A DNA stretch of 64,000 nucleotides, taken from assembly GCF_001438695.1 (NCBI RefSeq), contig NZ_JQBH01000007.1, positions 1,782-65,781 on the forward strand. The letters run 5' to 3'. The notes under the pieces are model-generated. The model searched no databases and was not told the DNA's origin. It saw only the letters and a list, made by a program, of their open reading frames with translations. Of this stretch, positions 45,124 to 56,499 are shown piece after piece. The DNA comes from Fructobacillus fructosus KCTC 3544. Its GTDB lineage: Bacteria; Bacillota; Bacilli; Lactobacillales; Lactobacillaceae. Made by a program: the position numbers and the translations under genes. Numbering within the stretch: position 1 is the first letter of the stretch; each line of letters opens with the position of its first letter.

Positions 45124-45152
45124 AGTTTATCAATCGCATTGCACCCTGTCAA
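45124..45152 (-). promoter_or_regulatory. Promoter of the T-box leader
   Basis: A perfect TTGACA (45147-45152) and TAAACT (45124-45129), 17 bp apart on the minus strand. Confidence 0.8.
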
Positions 45153-45199
45153 TGTTTTATTAGAGAAAAATGAAAATAAATCTTGATAAAAGCAAACAA

Positions 45200-45225
45200 A
45201 AAAGCCGCCAGCAAATGCTGGCGAC
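45200..45225 (-). terminator. tRNA-Glu terminator
   Basis: Minus strand GTCGCCAGC-ATTT-GCTGGCGGC (45204-45225) followed by T6. Confidence 0.9.
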
Positions 45226-45232
45226 TCTTTAG

Positions 45233-45304
45233 TAGCCCGTGAGAGAATCGAACTCTCGATTCCGCCGTGAAAGGGCAGCGTCTTAGCCACTTGACCAACG
45301 GGCC
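45233..45304 (-). tRNA. tRNA-Glu (UUC)
   Basis: A 72-nt minus-strand cloverleaf: acceptor GGCCCGT/ACGGGCT (first pair G-U), anticodon loop CTTTCAC with anticodon TTC, T-arm GAGAGTTCGATTCTCTC and discriminator A. CCA is not encoded. Confidence 0.95.
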
Positions 45305-45314
45305 ATGGTCAGTT

Positions 45315-45340
45315 GTTATTTGATATCGCTATCAAACAAC
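45315..45340. repeat. Inverted repeat in the tRNA-Glu 5' leader
   Basis: TTTGATA-TCGC-TATCAAA, extended by GTT/AAC, sits between promoter and tRNA. It may guide processing or bind a regulator. Confidence 0.45.
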
Positions 45341-45346
45341 TATGTT

Positions 45347-45376
45347 AGTATAGCAAGCTAACCCTGACCTCGTCAA
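45347..45376 (-). promoter_or_regulatory. Promoter of tRNA-Glu
   Basis: TTGACG (45371-45376) and TATACT (45347-45352), 18 bp apart on the minus strand. Confidence 0.8.
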
Positions 45377-45399
45377 TAGAAAATTTAAAAAAATTTATT

Positions 45400-46269
45400 T
45401 TAGTACCAGTTGTACTGACGATGATGTGCTAAAGCAGCAACCGCTGAACCGTATCGATCGGCAATGTAGCTCTTCATTGCTTGCAACTGATCTTGGTAGT
45501 CAGCCGTGTTTCCACCATAACGGGCACGCAATGATGGTGACAATTGACCAATTCCGTAGTAGATACCGTTCGTCGCATTGACGTTACCACCTGATTCAAG
45601 CATGATGATGGCCTGCAAAGCACTTTGTTCATCCGTTGAATCAGCCGTTGTTGATTGGTTACTTACTGTAGCAGAAGTGCTAACAACCGTTGCGGCAGAC
45701 GTGTCTTGCGTTGTAGCAGCAGTATCTGTTACCTGAGCAGTGGTTGATGCTGAAGTAGCCTGTGCTTCTGATTGTGTATCAGTTTGGCTCTGCGTATCCG
45801 TGGTCGTCGCTGCAGTTTGCGTTGACTGATCATCGGCTGACGTTTTCAACACTTGCCCAACCGTCAATTGGTCAACATTTTGAATGTTGTTCCAAGATGC
45901 CAAGTTTGACACTGTGGTGTTGAAACGGGATGCCAATGTCCAAAGGTTATCACCTGATTGGACAGTGTATGAGCCATCAGCGTTGGCTGCGTTTGTTGTT
46001 TGTGCTGATGTACTATCAGTACTTGCAGAAGAAGTATTGGCTTGACCGATAATAAGGTTTTCACCAGTGTAAATCTGGTCAACGTTTGAAATGTTATTCG
46101 CCTTCGCAATTTCATCAACTGACGTGTTGTACATGTTGGCAATGGCGCTCAACGTTTCACCGGACTTGATTGTATGTTGCTGCGTATCATTGGCTGAAGC
46201 GGCTTGATGCCCGAGGGCAACCGAGCCGGCCAATCCAGCAGCGATTAATAACTTATTCTTAATCGTCAT
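45400..46269 (-). CDS. Secreted two-LysM wall protein with Apf/Sep-like C-terminal domain
   Basis: The 289-residue protein has a signal peptide (about 1-27, ending ASA-N) and two LysM peptidoglycan-binding domains (about 31-76 and 97-144). A long Thr/Ser/Gln linker (about 145-215) follows, then a lysozyme-like C-terminal domain with ALQAIIMLESGGNVNATNGIYYGIGQLSP ending in HHRQYNWY. This is the plan of aggregation-promoting factors and related transglycosylase-like proteins of lactobacilli. It probably binds and remodels the septal wall. A catalytic role is likely because of the MLESGG Glu, but not certain. Confidence 0.88.
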   Translation of the reverse strand: MTIKNKLLIAAGLAGSVALGHQAASANDTQQHTIKSGETLSAIANMYNTSVDEIAKANNISNVDQIYTGENLIIGQANTSSASTDSTSAQTTNAANADGSYTVQSGDNLWTLASRFNTTVSNLASWNNIQNVDQLTVGQVLKTSADDQSTQTAATTTDTQSQTDTQSEAQATSASTTAQVTDTAATTQDTSAATVVSTSATVSNQSTTADSTDEQSALQAIIMLESGGNVNATNGIYYGIGQLSPSLRARYGGNTADYQDQLQAMKSYIADRYGSAVAALAHHRQYNWY

Positions 46270-46386
46270 TTTGTTCTCCTTTTTGCTTCATTCATCAAAA
46301 CAACCGTCGGTTAGTAATGACTACTCCATACACTATGATACACTTCCAAAGTTTAAGCCTGCATTAAAATATCAAAATAAAACAAA

Positions 46387-46410
46387 AAGGACTGACAGAT
46401 GTCAGCCCTT
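46387..46410 (-). terminator. atp operon terminator
   Basis: Minus strand AAGGGCTGAC-ATCT-GTCAGTCCTT followed by a T-run, just after atpC. Confidence 0.92.
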
Positions 46411-46415
46411 TTCGT

Positions 46416-46856
46416 TTATTGACCACTACGGATCGAAGCGACGTGAATGCGGTTAACTGCTCGCATTAACGCAACGTGTGCCATGGCAATTTCACGACTG
46501 TCCTTCACTTCTTGCGCGTGAGCAAGACGTGATTGAGCACGTTCTTTGGCATTTTCAGCACGGTTAACATCAATATTATCAGCAATTTCAGCCGAATCAG
46601 CAATCACCGTCAATAGGTCGTGTGAAAACTCAGCCACACCACCATTGACCGCTAACGAACGCTTTTGGTCATCTTTTTTGACAATCATTTCATCAATGGC
46701 AAGGGCAGCCAAAACTGGCTCGTGCCCTGCCATGATTCCCATTTGTCCACCTTTGGTGTTAATTACCGCAATTTCGGCACCTGTCTGGTCATAAATCTCA
46801 CCTTCTGGTGTCACAATCTTAACGGCAATTCCCTTTTGTTGTTCTTGTTCAGCCAT
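46416..46856 (-). CDS. atpC: ATP synthase epsilon subunit
   Basis: The epsilon subunit couples rotation to catalysis and inhibits ATP hydrolysis. The 146-residue protein has the beta-sandwich start IAVKIVTPEGEIYDQTGAEIAVINTKGGQMGIMAGHEPVLAAL and the two-helix C-terminal domain. Last gene of the eight-gene F1Fo operon. In a fermentative LAB this enzyme mostly pumps protons outward at the cost of ATP. Confidence 0.97.
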   Translation of the reverse strand: MAEQEQQKGIAVKIVTPEGEIYDQTGAEIAVINTKGGQMGIMAGHEPVLAALAIDEMIVKKDDQKRSLAVNGGVAEFSHDLLTVIADSAEIADNIDVNRAENAKERAQSRLAHAQEVKDSREIAMAHVALMRAVNRIHVASIRSGQ

Positions 46857-46867
46857 GGATTACCCCC

Positions 46868-48286
<1,419 letters not shown>

Positions 48287-48316
48287 CTAACAGTGTCAAA
48301 CACCGTCTTCATTAAC

Positions 48317-49234
48317 TTATTCCAGTGCGACCATTCCACCAGTGATTTCAGTGATTTCAGTCGTGATTTGTGATTGACGAGCACGGTTATACTGCAAACC
48401 GAGTGATGAAATAATGTCATCAGCTGAATCAGTTGCAGAAGACATTGCCGTCGATGAAGCAGCATGTTCGGCTGTCTTAGCATCAAGCAACGCTTCAAAG
48501 ACGAGTGACTGAATGTATTGTGGTAAAACCACGTTCAAAACAGTCGTCGCATCCGGCTCAGAATCATAGGCAGAAAGCGTATCAAAGGATTGCTCCTGAC
48601 CATCTTCACCCTCTTGTACCCGTGTTTCCTCAACGACCTCACGCGTCAACGGCAATAACTGCACATTGCGCTGGTCAGCTTGAAGACGGTTAATAAAGTG
48701 GTTGTAGACAAGGTGCAATGAATCAAAAGCCTCCGCCTCATAAAGAGAAATCACGCTTTTCAACACCTGCCGCACTTCATTAAAAGTCGGTACATCTGAC
48801 AAACCACGGTGTTCAAGAGCAACGGTGAAGCCACGTTTTTTATAAAAGTCGGCCCCGTTACCACCAATCGCTAAAATGACCGCATTGTCTGGCGTTAAGT
48901 TATTTTCTTTCATCAAGGCATTTGTTTTCTTGATGATGTTGGCATTGTATGACCCAACTAAGCCACGGTCAGAAGTAACCAGCAAAATTCCTGTCTTTTT
49001 AACAGGTCGCTTGGCAACCATTGGCAAATGAGACGCGTCAACATTATCCAAAACATGGGCCTCAATCAAATGTGAGACAACCGCCTTCAAACGGTACGCA
49101 TATTCATGGTAACCAGTTGTTGAACGTTGAATCTGACTCAATTTGGCTGTCGACACCATCTGCATGGCTGATGTAATCTGTCGCGTTTTCTTAGTTGAGG
49201 CAATCCGCCGTTTAATATCTTGTAAAGAAGCCAT
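48317..49234 (-). CDS. atpG: ATP synthase gamma subunit
   Basis: Central rotor shaft of F1, 305 residues. The N-terminal helix reads [29 protein letters not shown] and the C-terminal helix ends [25 protein letters not shown], the two long helices that form the coiled-coil axle. The middle domain is typical, with [17 protein letters not shown]. The gene lies 11 bases after atpA. Confidence 0.98.
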   Translation of the reverse strand: MASLQDIKRRIASTKKTRQITSAMQMVSTAKLSQIQRSTTGYHEYAYRLKAVVSHLIEAHVLDNVDASHLPMVAKRPVKKTGILLVTSDRGLVGSYNANIIKKTNALMKENNLTPDNAVILAIGGNGADFYKKRGFTVALEHRGLSDVPTFNEVRQVLKSVISLYEAEAFDSLHLVYNHFINRLQADQRNVQLLPLTREVVEETRVQEGEDGQEQSFDTLSAYDSEPDATTVLNVVLPQYIQSLVFEALLDAKTAEHAASSTAMSSATDSADDIISSLGLQYNRARQSQITTEITEITGGMVALE

Positions 49235-49245
49235 TTTGCCTCCTT

Positions 49246-50763
49246 TTATTGATCAGCAGAAGAGCCTGTATAGCTGTCCTTGAAGTTCTTCACCGCTGCG
49301 TCCATCTTATCGGTATCTGGCAATTGCTTTGTTGTCACAATTTCATCCAACAAATCTTTTTGGCTCGCATTCAAGTAAGCAATGAATTCATCTTGGAAGT
49401 GTTGAATATCATCAACATCAACATCATCCAAGTAACCATGAGTCAAGGCATAAAGCACAAAGACCTGGTGTTGAACAGCCATTGGCTTGTGCAACGGCTG
49501 CTTCAAAACTTCAACCGTTCGCTTACCACGGTTCAACTTAGCTTGTGTTGAAGCATCCAAATCGGAACCAAACTGAGCAAAGGATTCCAATTCACGGTAG
49601 GAAGCGAGATCCAAACGCAAAGTTCCAGAAACCTTCTTCATGGCCTTGATCTGGGCATCCCCACCAACACGGGAAACAGAAGTTCCAGCATCAATGGCTG
49701 GTCGAACTCCGGCACGGAATTGATCAGCATCCAAGAAAATCTGTCCATCGGTAATGGAGATAACGTTCGTTGGAATATAGGCCGACACATCCCCGGCCTG
49801 CGTTTCAATGATTGGCAAAGCCGTCATTGAGCCACCACCCAATTCGTCTGACAACTTGGCTGCACGTTCAAGCAAACGTGAGTGCAAGTAGAAGACGTCA
49901 CCAGGGTAGGCTTCACGACCAGGCGGACGACGAAGAATCAAGGATATCTCACGGTATGCCGTTGCTTGCTTTGACAAATCATCAAAGACAATCAAGACAT
50001 GCTTGCCGTTATACATGAATTCTTCACCCATCGCTGCACCGGCATATGGCGCCAAGTACAATAGAGCGGCCGCTTCAGCAGGTCCTGCATTCACGACAAT
50101 TGTGTAATCCATGGCACCCATGCGCTTCAACGTGGCAACCTGTTCACGAACCGTTGAATCCTTTTGACCGACCGCTACATAGATAACAATCATGTCTTGA
50201 TCCTTTTGGTTCAAGATTGTATCGATGGCAATGGATGTCTTACCAGTCTTACGGTCACCGATAATCAACTCACGCTGACCACGACCGATTGGAACAAGGG
50301 CATCAATGGCCTTAATTCCGGTTTGAACTGGTTCAGAAACTGACTTACGAGCCATGACACCAGGTGCCTTGGCTTCGACAGGTCGAGTCTTTGTTGTTTT
50401 CAAGTCGCCTAAACCGTCAATGGGTTGCCCCAAAGCGTTAACGACACGCCCGATAAGTTCTTCACCGACAGGGACTTCCATTACGTGTCCCGTCCGCTTA
50501 ACTGTATCACCTTCGCGAATACCTTCTGAGGAACCCAAAACAATGATTCCCACTTCAGATTCTTCCAGGTTTTGAACCATTCCGTATGCACCGTTGTTAA
50601 AAGTCAACAACTCACCAGAAAGGGCATTTGCCAATCCAGTTGCTCGTGCAACACCATCACCGATGTAGGTAACGGTTCCAATTTCTTCTACAGTCAGTTT
50701 TGTGTCGAACTTTTCGAGCTGCTGCTTAATTAAAGCAGAAATTTCTTCAGCTTGAATCGCCAT
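49246..50763 (-). CDS. atpA: ATP synthase alpha subunit
   Basis: Regulatory nucleotide-binding F1 subunit, 505 residues, with the P-loop [15 protein letters not shown], the [20 protein letters not shown] strand, and [42 protein letters not shown]. Length and order (after atpH) are standard. Confidence 0.99.
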   Translation of the reverse strand: MAIQAEEISALIKQQLEKFDTKLTVEEIGTVTYIGDGVARATGLANALSGELLTFNNGAYGMVQNLEESEVGIIVLGSSEGIREGDTVKRTGHVMEVPVGEELIGRVVNALGQPIDGLGDLKTTKTRPVEAKAPGVMARKSVSEPVQTGIKAIDALVPIGRGQRELIIGDRKTGKTSIAIDTILNQKDQDMIVIYVAVGQKDSTVREQVATLKRMGAMDYTIVVNAGPAEAAALLYLAPYAGAAMGEEFMYNGKHVLIVFDDLSKQATAYREISLILRRPPGREAYPGDVFYLHSRLLERAAKLSDELGGGSMTALPIIETQAGDVSAYIPTNVISITDGQIFLDADQFRAGVRPAIDAGTSVSRVGGDAQIKAMKKVSGTLRLDLASYRELESFAQFGSDLDASTQAKLNRGKRTVEVLKQPLHKPMAVQHQVFVLYALTHGYLDDVDVDDIQHFQDEFIAYLNASQKDLLDEIVTTKQLPDTDKMDAAVKNFKDSYTGSSADQ

Positions 50764-50775
50764 GTCTTTCCCTCA

Positions 50776-51318
50776 CTAACCTAGTAACTCTGCCTTCAAT
50801 TTGGCAATCTTCGTCTTCAGCGATCCGTCAATCAAAATTGACTTGGATTGCATGGACACACCGGCAATCAAATCGGGATTGATTTGGTAAGTAGCTTCAA
50901 CCGTTTTTGCGCCACTTTGCTTCAAAAAGGCTTGTTCCAACCGTCCCTTTTGCTCATCATCAACAGCTACTGCTGACGTGATAACGACGGGTTCGATTCC
51001 TTGACTCTGTTGGTACAGCTCAATGAATCGATTGGTAACAGCGCCTAGCAAGGCGAAATGGTGGTGTGACAACAAAATCTTTGTTAAATTCACAACCGCC
51101 TGGTTGGCTCCCTTAGTCAATGTGTCCAATAAGGAGACTTGGTCTTCTTCTGAAATCGTTTGTGCAGCTAAAAGCGCCGTCAATTTTGGCGTGCTTTCAA
51201 CCACTTGTGTCACGACTTTCAAATCAGCCAGTAGGCTGTCAAAAGAATCTTGGTCGGCGCCGTAGGCTAAGAGTGCCTTAGCGTATTGGTCGACCACTTT
51301 TCCTTTTTTATTAGCCAT
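50776..51318 (-). CDS. atpH: ATP synthase delta subunit
   Basis: Peripheral-stalk subunit linking F1 to the b dimer, 180 residues. The helical N-terminal domain (VVDQYAKALLAYGADQDSF) and the C-terminal VTSAVAVDDEQKGRLEQAFLKQSG and NPDLIAGVSMQSKSILIDGSLKTKI are family marks. It is 9 bases after atpF. Confidence 0.97.
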   Translation of the reverse strand: MANKKGKVVDQYAKALLAYGADQDSFDSLLADLKVVTQVVESTPKLTALLAAQTISEEDQVSLLDTLTKGANQAVVNLTKILLSHHHFALLGAVTNRFIELYQQSQGIEPVVITSAVAVDDEQKGRLEQAFLKQSGAKTVEATYQINPDLIAGVSMQSKSILIDGSLKTKIAKLKAELLG

Positions 51319-51327
51319 CTGTCCTCC

Positions 51328-51837
51328 TTACTGCTGACCCAATTCTGCTAAGTATGCATCAATTAGGGCCCGCTGGTCATCAGCAGATAATTCTTTTTGA
51401 ATCAACTTTGACGCAATCGTTACGGACAAGTCCGCCACGTCCTTTTTGGCCGTGTTCATTGCATCATCCTTCATCTGTGCAGCATCTTCTTGAGCAGACT
51501 GGCGCATACCAGCAACTTGCGTATTCGCTGCTTGAATCAAGGCGTCTGATTGTTCCTTGGCGGACTTCTTAGCCACGGTAATCATTTGACTGGCCTGATT
51601 CTTTGAATCGGACAATTCCTTTTGACGTTGTTCAACTAAGGAAGCGGCATCTTGGTTCTTTTGTTCAGCCTCATCCAAATCCTTATTAATCTTATCTGCA
51701 CGTTGGTCCAAGACCTTTGTTAACGGTCCATAGGCCACGTTCTTGAGAATGACCATCAGTAGGAGGAAGGCAACAATAATAAAGACCATATCGCCAAGAG
51801 GCATCGCCTTTGTCATTAATAATGTTTGTGCCATCAT
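51328..51837 (-). CDS. atpF: ATP synthase b subunit
   Basis: Peripheral-stalk subunit of 169 residues with one N-terminal membrane helix (about 16-34, MVFIIVAFLLLMVILKNVA) and a long charged coiled coil that contacts the delta subunit. Two ATG codons follow each other; the second (51834) has the better spacing to AGGAG, so the protein may be one residue shorter. Confidence 0.96.
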   Translation of the reverse strand: MMAQTLLMTKAMPLGDMVFIIVAFLLLMVILKNVAYGPLTKVLDQRADKINKDLDEAEQKNQDAASLVEQRQKELSDSKNQASQMITVAKKSAKEQSDALIQAANTQVAGMRQSAQEDAAQMKDDAMNTAKKDVADLSVTIASKLIQKELSADDQRALIDAYLAELGQQ

Positions 51838-51859
51838 CTATCTCCTCTAGGGCTTTTGC

Positions 51860-52162
<303 letters not shown>

Positions 52163-52176
52163 TCAGCAACAAAGTC

Positions 52177-52893
52177 CTATTCTTCGCCTGATAACTGGGC
52201 CGTAAACACAGCCGTCAGCATAACAAAGACGTAGGCCTGGATGCCACCGATCAATAACGAGAAGGCCTGCCAAGCCATCTCTAGCGGCAATGCAATGATC
52301 CAACCAAAGCCATTTAATGAAAAGGCCATACTTGCCAGCAAATTCAACATCAATTCTCCAGCGAAGATGTTTCCAAAGAGTCGTAGCGCAAGTGTCAAAA
52401 AGTTCGTCACTTGTTCAACGACATTCAACGGGAACATGGCAGCATATGGTTTTAGGAACATGTTCTTCAGATAGCCACCCAAGCCCAGTGTTTTCACACC
52501 AGTTGCATGAGCAAGCATCAAAGACATAATGGCTAAACTAAATGCAATTAAAGGATCGGCCGTTGGGGACTTAATCAAGGTCACATCTGAAGCTGTCTTA
52601 ACTTGTAGCAACAGTCCCATTTCGTTTGAAACAACAAGGAACAAGAACAGGGTAAAGCTATACAGCCCAAATTGACGGGCCAGGTTGTTAGGTAACTGGT
52701 CCCCTAAAATTCCCCTGACAAAGTCCAAGACATACTCAATCACGTTTTGCCCACGTGACGGTCGAATCGCAACTTTTCGCGTTAGGAAGACTGCCAACAA
52801 GACAACAACGGTCATCGCTAACAAAGTTGAAATCACTGTTGTCCAGGTGAAAGTCAGACCCAACAACGAAAAGGTTGATGTCGGTTCATCCAT
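52177..52893 (-). CDS. atpB: ATP synthase a subunit
   Basis: Stator channel subunit, 238 residues with five to six membrane helices. The essential Arg is in LRLFGNIFAGELMLNL, and QPLNVVEQVTNFLTLALR-like PLNVVEQVTNFLTLALRLFGN is typical. It is the first gene of the operon; no atpI precedes it. Confidence 0.97.
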   Translation of the reverse strand: MDEPTSTFSLLGLTFTWTTVISTLLAMTVVVLLAVFLTRKVAIRPSRGQNVIEYVLDFVRGILGDQLPNNLARQFGLYSFTLFLFLVVSNEMGLLLQVKTASDVTLIKSPTADPLIAFSLAIMSLMLAHATGVKTLGLGGYLKNMFLKPYAAMFPLNVVEQVTNFLTLALRLFGNIFAGELMLNLLASMAFSLNGFGWIIALPLEMAWQAFSLLIGGIQAYVFVMLTAVFTAQLSGEE

Positions 52894-53240
52894 CGGTTTT
52901 CTCCTTTCTGCAGTTCTTTATTTTGGTATAAGACATTCGCTCCCATACCTCAAAATATACCCCCAATAATACGCCCACTATTTTCTAAATACAAGCGATT
53001 TTGTGCTAAATTCACAACAAATCAAGAAAATTTTAAATGTATCGTACAATTATGCAACAAAATGTTTAATATGTTGGTTAACTGCTTAGAAAAGGCTTTA
53101 TCAAGCCCTTCAAAAGAAATAAATGATAAAAACTCACCAGCTATTCTTTTGTAATTTTCCTATTGAAGCGCCTCTTTTTTCTCTTTTTTGTGAAAATCCA
53201 ACCAAATAGATGACGACGTAATCATACTTCTTTGGATGAG
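52894..53240. other. AT-rich spacer upstream of the atp operon
   Basis: 347 bases without a gene. It must hold the atp promoter, but on the minus strand I find only weak candidates (for example TTGCAT with AAAATT, 17 bp apart). No riboswitch or strong terminator for uraA is visible, so uraA may read through into the atp leader. Confidence 0.55.
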
Positions 53241-54515
53241 TTACTTAGTTGACTTTGGTAAACAGAGATTTAAAATCACGCCCAATACAGTCGCCAAGGC
53301 CACACCTGAAAAGTCAATTTGTGAGGTCAACGCTAAGTGGAAGTTTCCAATCCCAATAACCATCACTGGTCCGGCAATTAACAAGTTACGCTTTTGTGAA
53401 TAATCGACTTTATTATCAACCAACACCTGTAGTCCGGCAGCAGCGATAACACCATACAGCATCAAACCAACACCACCCGTTACGGCGGCGGGAACCGATT
53501 GAATAATGGCCGTTAACTTACCAATAAAGGCAAAGACAGCAGCAAAGACAGCAGCCCCTCCGATAACCCAGACGGAATAGACCTTTGATAACTGCATAAC
53601 CCCGATGTTTTCTCCATAAGAAGTCACGGCGGGACCACCAACTAGACCGGCAAAGACAGAGGCTAAGCCATCGCCAGCCAAGGTCTTATTCAAGCCCGGA
53701 TCCGTGAAAAAGTCGTGCTCCGTAATCTTTTTCAAGACAAGTAAATGCCCAATGTGCTCAGATAACGTGACCAAAACAAGCGGCACCATCGTCAGCATGG
53801 CCAGTGGATAAAAGTTACCATCAAAGTGCCCATGGTTCATGAACAAAAAGTCAAACTTAGGCATCGAGAACCAGCTGGCCTGCCCAATTCCTGACAAGTC
53901 CACCAAGCCAAAGGCAAGGGCTAGCACATAGCCAACGACGATTCCAATTAAAACCGGAATCATCCCGAGGAAGCCCTTTAAGTATTGATTGGTAAAGATC
54001 ATGACCAACAGCGTGAGGCCAGCCACCAAAAAGGCCCGCCAGTCGTATTGCCCATTAATTTGGGTTCCGGACTGTGCAGCCGTCTGGGCCAATGAAAGGC
54101 CAATCACCATAATCACCGGACCCACGACTTCGGGAGGAAAGATTCGATCCATCCAACCGGTACCGACTTTAGCAACGAGCAGGGCAATGACTAAATAACA
54201 CAAGCCGACAGCCACCACACCCTGGCCAACCGCAGGGTAGCCAAATGTCTTCAGAAGCGAAGTCATCGGAATAATGAAGGCGAACGATGAGCCCATGTAG
54301 GCGGGTACACGCCCCTTTGTCACGAGCAAATGAATCAGCGTACCAATTCCAGAAGAAAAAAGGGCAACACTGGGGTTCAGTCCGACCAATAACGGAACCA
54401 AGATGGTCGCACCAAACATCGAGAAAAGATGTTGGAGAGAAAGACCGATTAAGGTTGGAAAGGGTGGTCGTTCATACAATTTATAAAGTGGGGCGTTATT
54501 TTCTTTTTTTACCAT
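53241..54515 (-). CDS. uraA: Uracil permease (NCS2 family)
   Basis: The 424-residue protein has about 12-14 membrane helices and the NCS2 pattern: start LGLSLQHLFSMFGATILVPLLVGLNPSVALF, central LVTLSEHIGHLLVL with the substrate-binding Glu and His, and GLVGGPAVTSYGENIGVMQLSKV with the second conserved Glu. The subgroup fits uracil permeases rather than xanthine ones. Its 5' region shares the gpmA terminator, with no PyrR-type attenuator evident. Confidence 0.93.
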   Translation of the reverse strand: MVKKENNAPLYKLYERPPFPTLIGLSLQHLFSMFGATILVPLLVGLNPSVALFSSGIGTLIHLLVTKGRVPAYMGSSFAFIIPMTSLLKTFGYPAVGQGVVAVGLCYLVIALLVAKVGTGWMDRIFPPEVVGPVIMVIGLSLAQTAAQSGTQINGQYDWRAFLVAGLTLLVMIFTNQYLKGFLGMIPVLIGIVVGYVLALAFGLVDLSGIGQASWFSMPKFDFLFMNHGHFDGNFYPLAMLTMVPLVLVTLSEHIGHLLVLKKITEHDFFTDPGLNKTLAGDGLASVFAGLVGGPAVTSYGENIGVMQLSKVYSVWVIGGAAVFAAVFAFIGKLTAIIQSVPAAVTGGVGLMLYGVIAAAGLQVLVDNKVDYSQKRNLLIAGPVMVIGIGNFHLALTSQIDFSGVALATVLGVILNLCLPKSTK

Positions 54516-54541
54516 GTTTGCGCTCCTTATTTTGCCTGCAG

Positions 54542-54576
54542 AAAAAGCCCACCAAAACGATGAGCTTTAGTGGACT
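54542..54576 (-). terminator. gpmA terminator
   Basis: Minus strand AGTCCACTAAA/TTTGGTGGGCT stem (54546-54576) followed by T5. Confidence 0.82.
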
Positions 54577-54582
54577 TTTTAA

Positions 54583-55293
54583 TTACTTCAATGTCTTCTT
54601 GTCGTTAATTGACAAATCAGCGTTCAAATCATAAACGATTGGTTGACCGTTTGCGATTTCAACGTTCAAAATGTCGTCATCGGAAATGTTTTCCAAGTGC
54701 TTTACCAAAGCACGAAGTGAGTTACCGTGGGCAGCAATGACAACGTCCTTGCCGGCTTCCAAATCCTTCTTGATTTTAGCATCAAAGAAAGGCAAAACAC
54801 GTTCCAAAGTAACCTTCAAGTTTTCACCCAATGGCAAATCACCGTAAGGTACATCAGCGTAACGAGCATCAAAAGCAGGGTATGTCTTACCCTGTACTTC
54901 AACCGTCTTTTCGTAGTCATCAAGCAATGGAGGCAAAACATCGTAGGAACGACGCCAGATGTGAACCTGCTCGTCGCCCCACTTCTTAGCTGCTTCCGCC
55001 TTGTTTTGTCCCTGCAAAGCACCGTAGTGACGTTCGTTTAGGCGCCATGACTTTTCTTCTGGTACGTAAAGTTGACCAGCTTCTTCCAAAGCATAGTGCA
55101 AAGTCGTAATGGCACGGGTCAAAACTGATGTGTAGGCTTGGTCAAAAACAATGCCCTCTTGCTTCAACAATTCCCCTGCGTGCTTGGCTTGTTCAATACC
55201 TTGTTCGGACAACTTTGTGTCCACCCATCCGTTAAACAAGTTCAATGCGTTCCATTCACTTTGTCCGTGACGGATCAAAACTAATTTTGCCAT
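54583..55293 (-). CDS. gpmA: 2,3-bisphosphoglycerate-dependent phosphoglycerate mutase
   Basis: Interconverts 3- and 2-phosphoglycerate in lower glycolysis. The 236-residue protein has the phospho-histidine motif [12 protein letters not shown] (H9), the [14 protein letters not shown] substrate region and [18 protein letters not shown] with the second catalytic His. Family length is 228-250. It has its own terminator; pgk is only 6 kb away in this genome. Confidence 0.97.
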   Translation of the reverse strand: MAKLVLIRHGQSEWNALNLFNGWVDTKLSEQGIEQAKHAGELLKQEGIVFDQAYTSVLTRAITTLHYALEEAGQLYVPEEKSWRLNERHYGALQGQNKAEAAKKWGDEQVHIWRRSYDVLPPLLDDYEKTVEVQGKTYPAFDARYADVPYGDLPLGENLKVTLERVLPFFDAKIKKDLEAGKDVVIAAHGNSLRALVKHLENISDDDILNVEIANGQPIVYDLNADLSINDKKTLK

Positions 55294-55373
55294 GTTCTAG
55301 CTCCTTTGTTTGCTTGAATAATTCTTGTTTATTATACAACATTATCCAAGTTCTTTGCATTTTTCGGACAAAA

Positions 55374-55401
55374 GAAAAAAGCCCAGACAAATGTCTGAGC
55401 T
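55374..55401 (-). terminator. csp terminator
   Basis: Minus strand AGCTCAGACA-TT-TGTCTGGGCT (55380-55401) followed by T6. Confidence 0.88.
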
Positions 55402-55420
55402 TTTAAAACTAATGAAAGAA

Positions 55421-55621
55421 TTAGTCCTTAACGATGTTTACAGCTTGCAAACCGCGGTCTGAGTTTTCAACATCAAACGTTACGTTTTGTCCGTCTTCCA
55501 AAGTCTTGAAGCCGTCGCCTTGGATAGCTGAGAAGTGTGCGAACACATCTTCACCGTTTTCGCGAGTAATGAAGCCGTAGCCCTTTTCGCTGTTAAACCA
55601 CTTTACAGTGCCTTTTTCCAT
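55421..55621 (-). CDS. csp: Cold-shock RNA chaperone (CspA family)
   Basis: A 66-residue five-stranded OB-fold protein with RNP1 KGYGFITRE and RNP2 VFAHFSAI, nearly identical in plan to bacterial CspA/CspB. It melts mRNA secondary structure. The GAAGGAGAAACA site is strong and a leader of more than 100 bases without another gene precedes it, which is usual for cold-regulated csp genes. Confidence 0.97.
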   Translation of the reverse strand: MEKGTVKWFNSEKGYGFITRENGEDVFAHFSAIQGDGFKTLEDGQNVTFDVENSDRGLQAVNIVKD

Positions 55622-55823
55622 GATTGTTTCTCCTTCGGGATCATCCCATCTGTGTCATGTATATAAATATGATTCTTTTGGTATGACGCCTTCCGAAAAA
55701 AACAAATCAAAATCAAAATTCAAACTTAAATACAAGATTAGTGTAGCACAGTCAGCTGGCTTTGGCAATTAATAAGTCCGATTTCTCACATAGTGGTCAA
55801 GACCAATTGCTAAAACCATTCGC

Positions 55824-56498
55824 TTAACCGTTATTTAATACGTTTTGGTAATAAGCAACTGCATCACGCGCAGCCTGTTCAGGGTTATCAACCGCTTCCT
55901 GCTTATTTTGTTGAATAAAGCTGATAAAGTCGGCGTCCTTAGCAGCTGTTTTGGCAGCTAAGATGCTCTTTAGCTTAGCCCCTTCCTCTGCAGACAGTGC
56001 AATCCAAGTACTTGGTACTTGGTAGGTCACGACTTTCGACTTAACCTCGTGGTTGTTACCAGCCCAACCAAAGAGGAACTGATAAAAGCCGTTGTCATAC
56101 ACGTATTCCTTCGCCTTTGTCACTTGGAAAGCCTGATTGCCATCAACATGCTCAATCGAAGTCGTTGTCTTGAGGTCAGGCTTGGCAACCGTTGTCTTCA
56201 AAGAGTTTGCTTGTACCTTGTAAACATAAGCCTTTTCACGGCCTGAAGTCCCAATTGGTTGGTATGCCAAGACACCATACGTGTTTTGGTCTTGGGCAGA
56301 ATAAATCTGTACCTTAGTCGTGACCGTCTTGACTTTCATCCCCCAATGATCATGAGCGTTACCAGTAATCAACACAAGAGAACCAGCAACAGCGATAAAG
56401 GAAACAACGGTAGCGGCAATCCGTACCTTAGAATCCTTAACCAGCATGATGGAAAGGAAAGCCAGAATAACAAATAAAATTAATAGAACGATAATCAT
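55824..56498 (-). CDS. DUF4811 membrane protein
   Basis: The 224-residue protein has two N-terminal membrane helices (about 2-19 and 29-46), an extracellular beta-rich domain (about 55-170) and a helical end (AKDADFISFIQQNKQEAVDNPEQAARDAVAYYQNVL). In lactobacilli DUF4811 genes typically sit beside a DHA2 drug exporter, as here (one base apart), so it probably assists that pump. Its biochemical role is not known. Confidence 0.85.
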   Translation of the reverse strand: MIIVLLILFVILAFLSIMLVKDSKVRIAATVVSFIAVAGSLVLITGNAHDHWGMKVKTVTTKVQIYSAQDQNTYGVLAYQPIGTSGREKAYVYKVQANSLKTTVAKPDLKTTTSIEHVDGNQAFQVTKAKEYVYDNGFYQFLFGWAGNNHEVKSKVVTYQVPSTWIALSAEEGAKLKSILAAKTAAKDADFISFIQQNKQEAVDNPEQAARDAVAYYQNVLNNG

Positions 56499-56499
56499 C

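Noticed and set aside
44964-45290. A 108-codon minus-strand open frame overlapping tRNA-Glu and the T-box leader
   Set aside because: Its codons come from tRNA and riboswitch sequence, it has no ribosome-binding site, and two better-supported RNA features explain the region.
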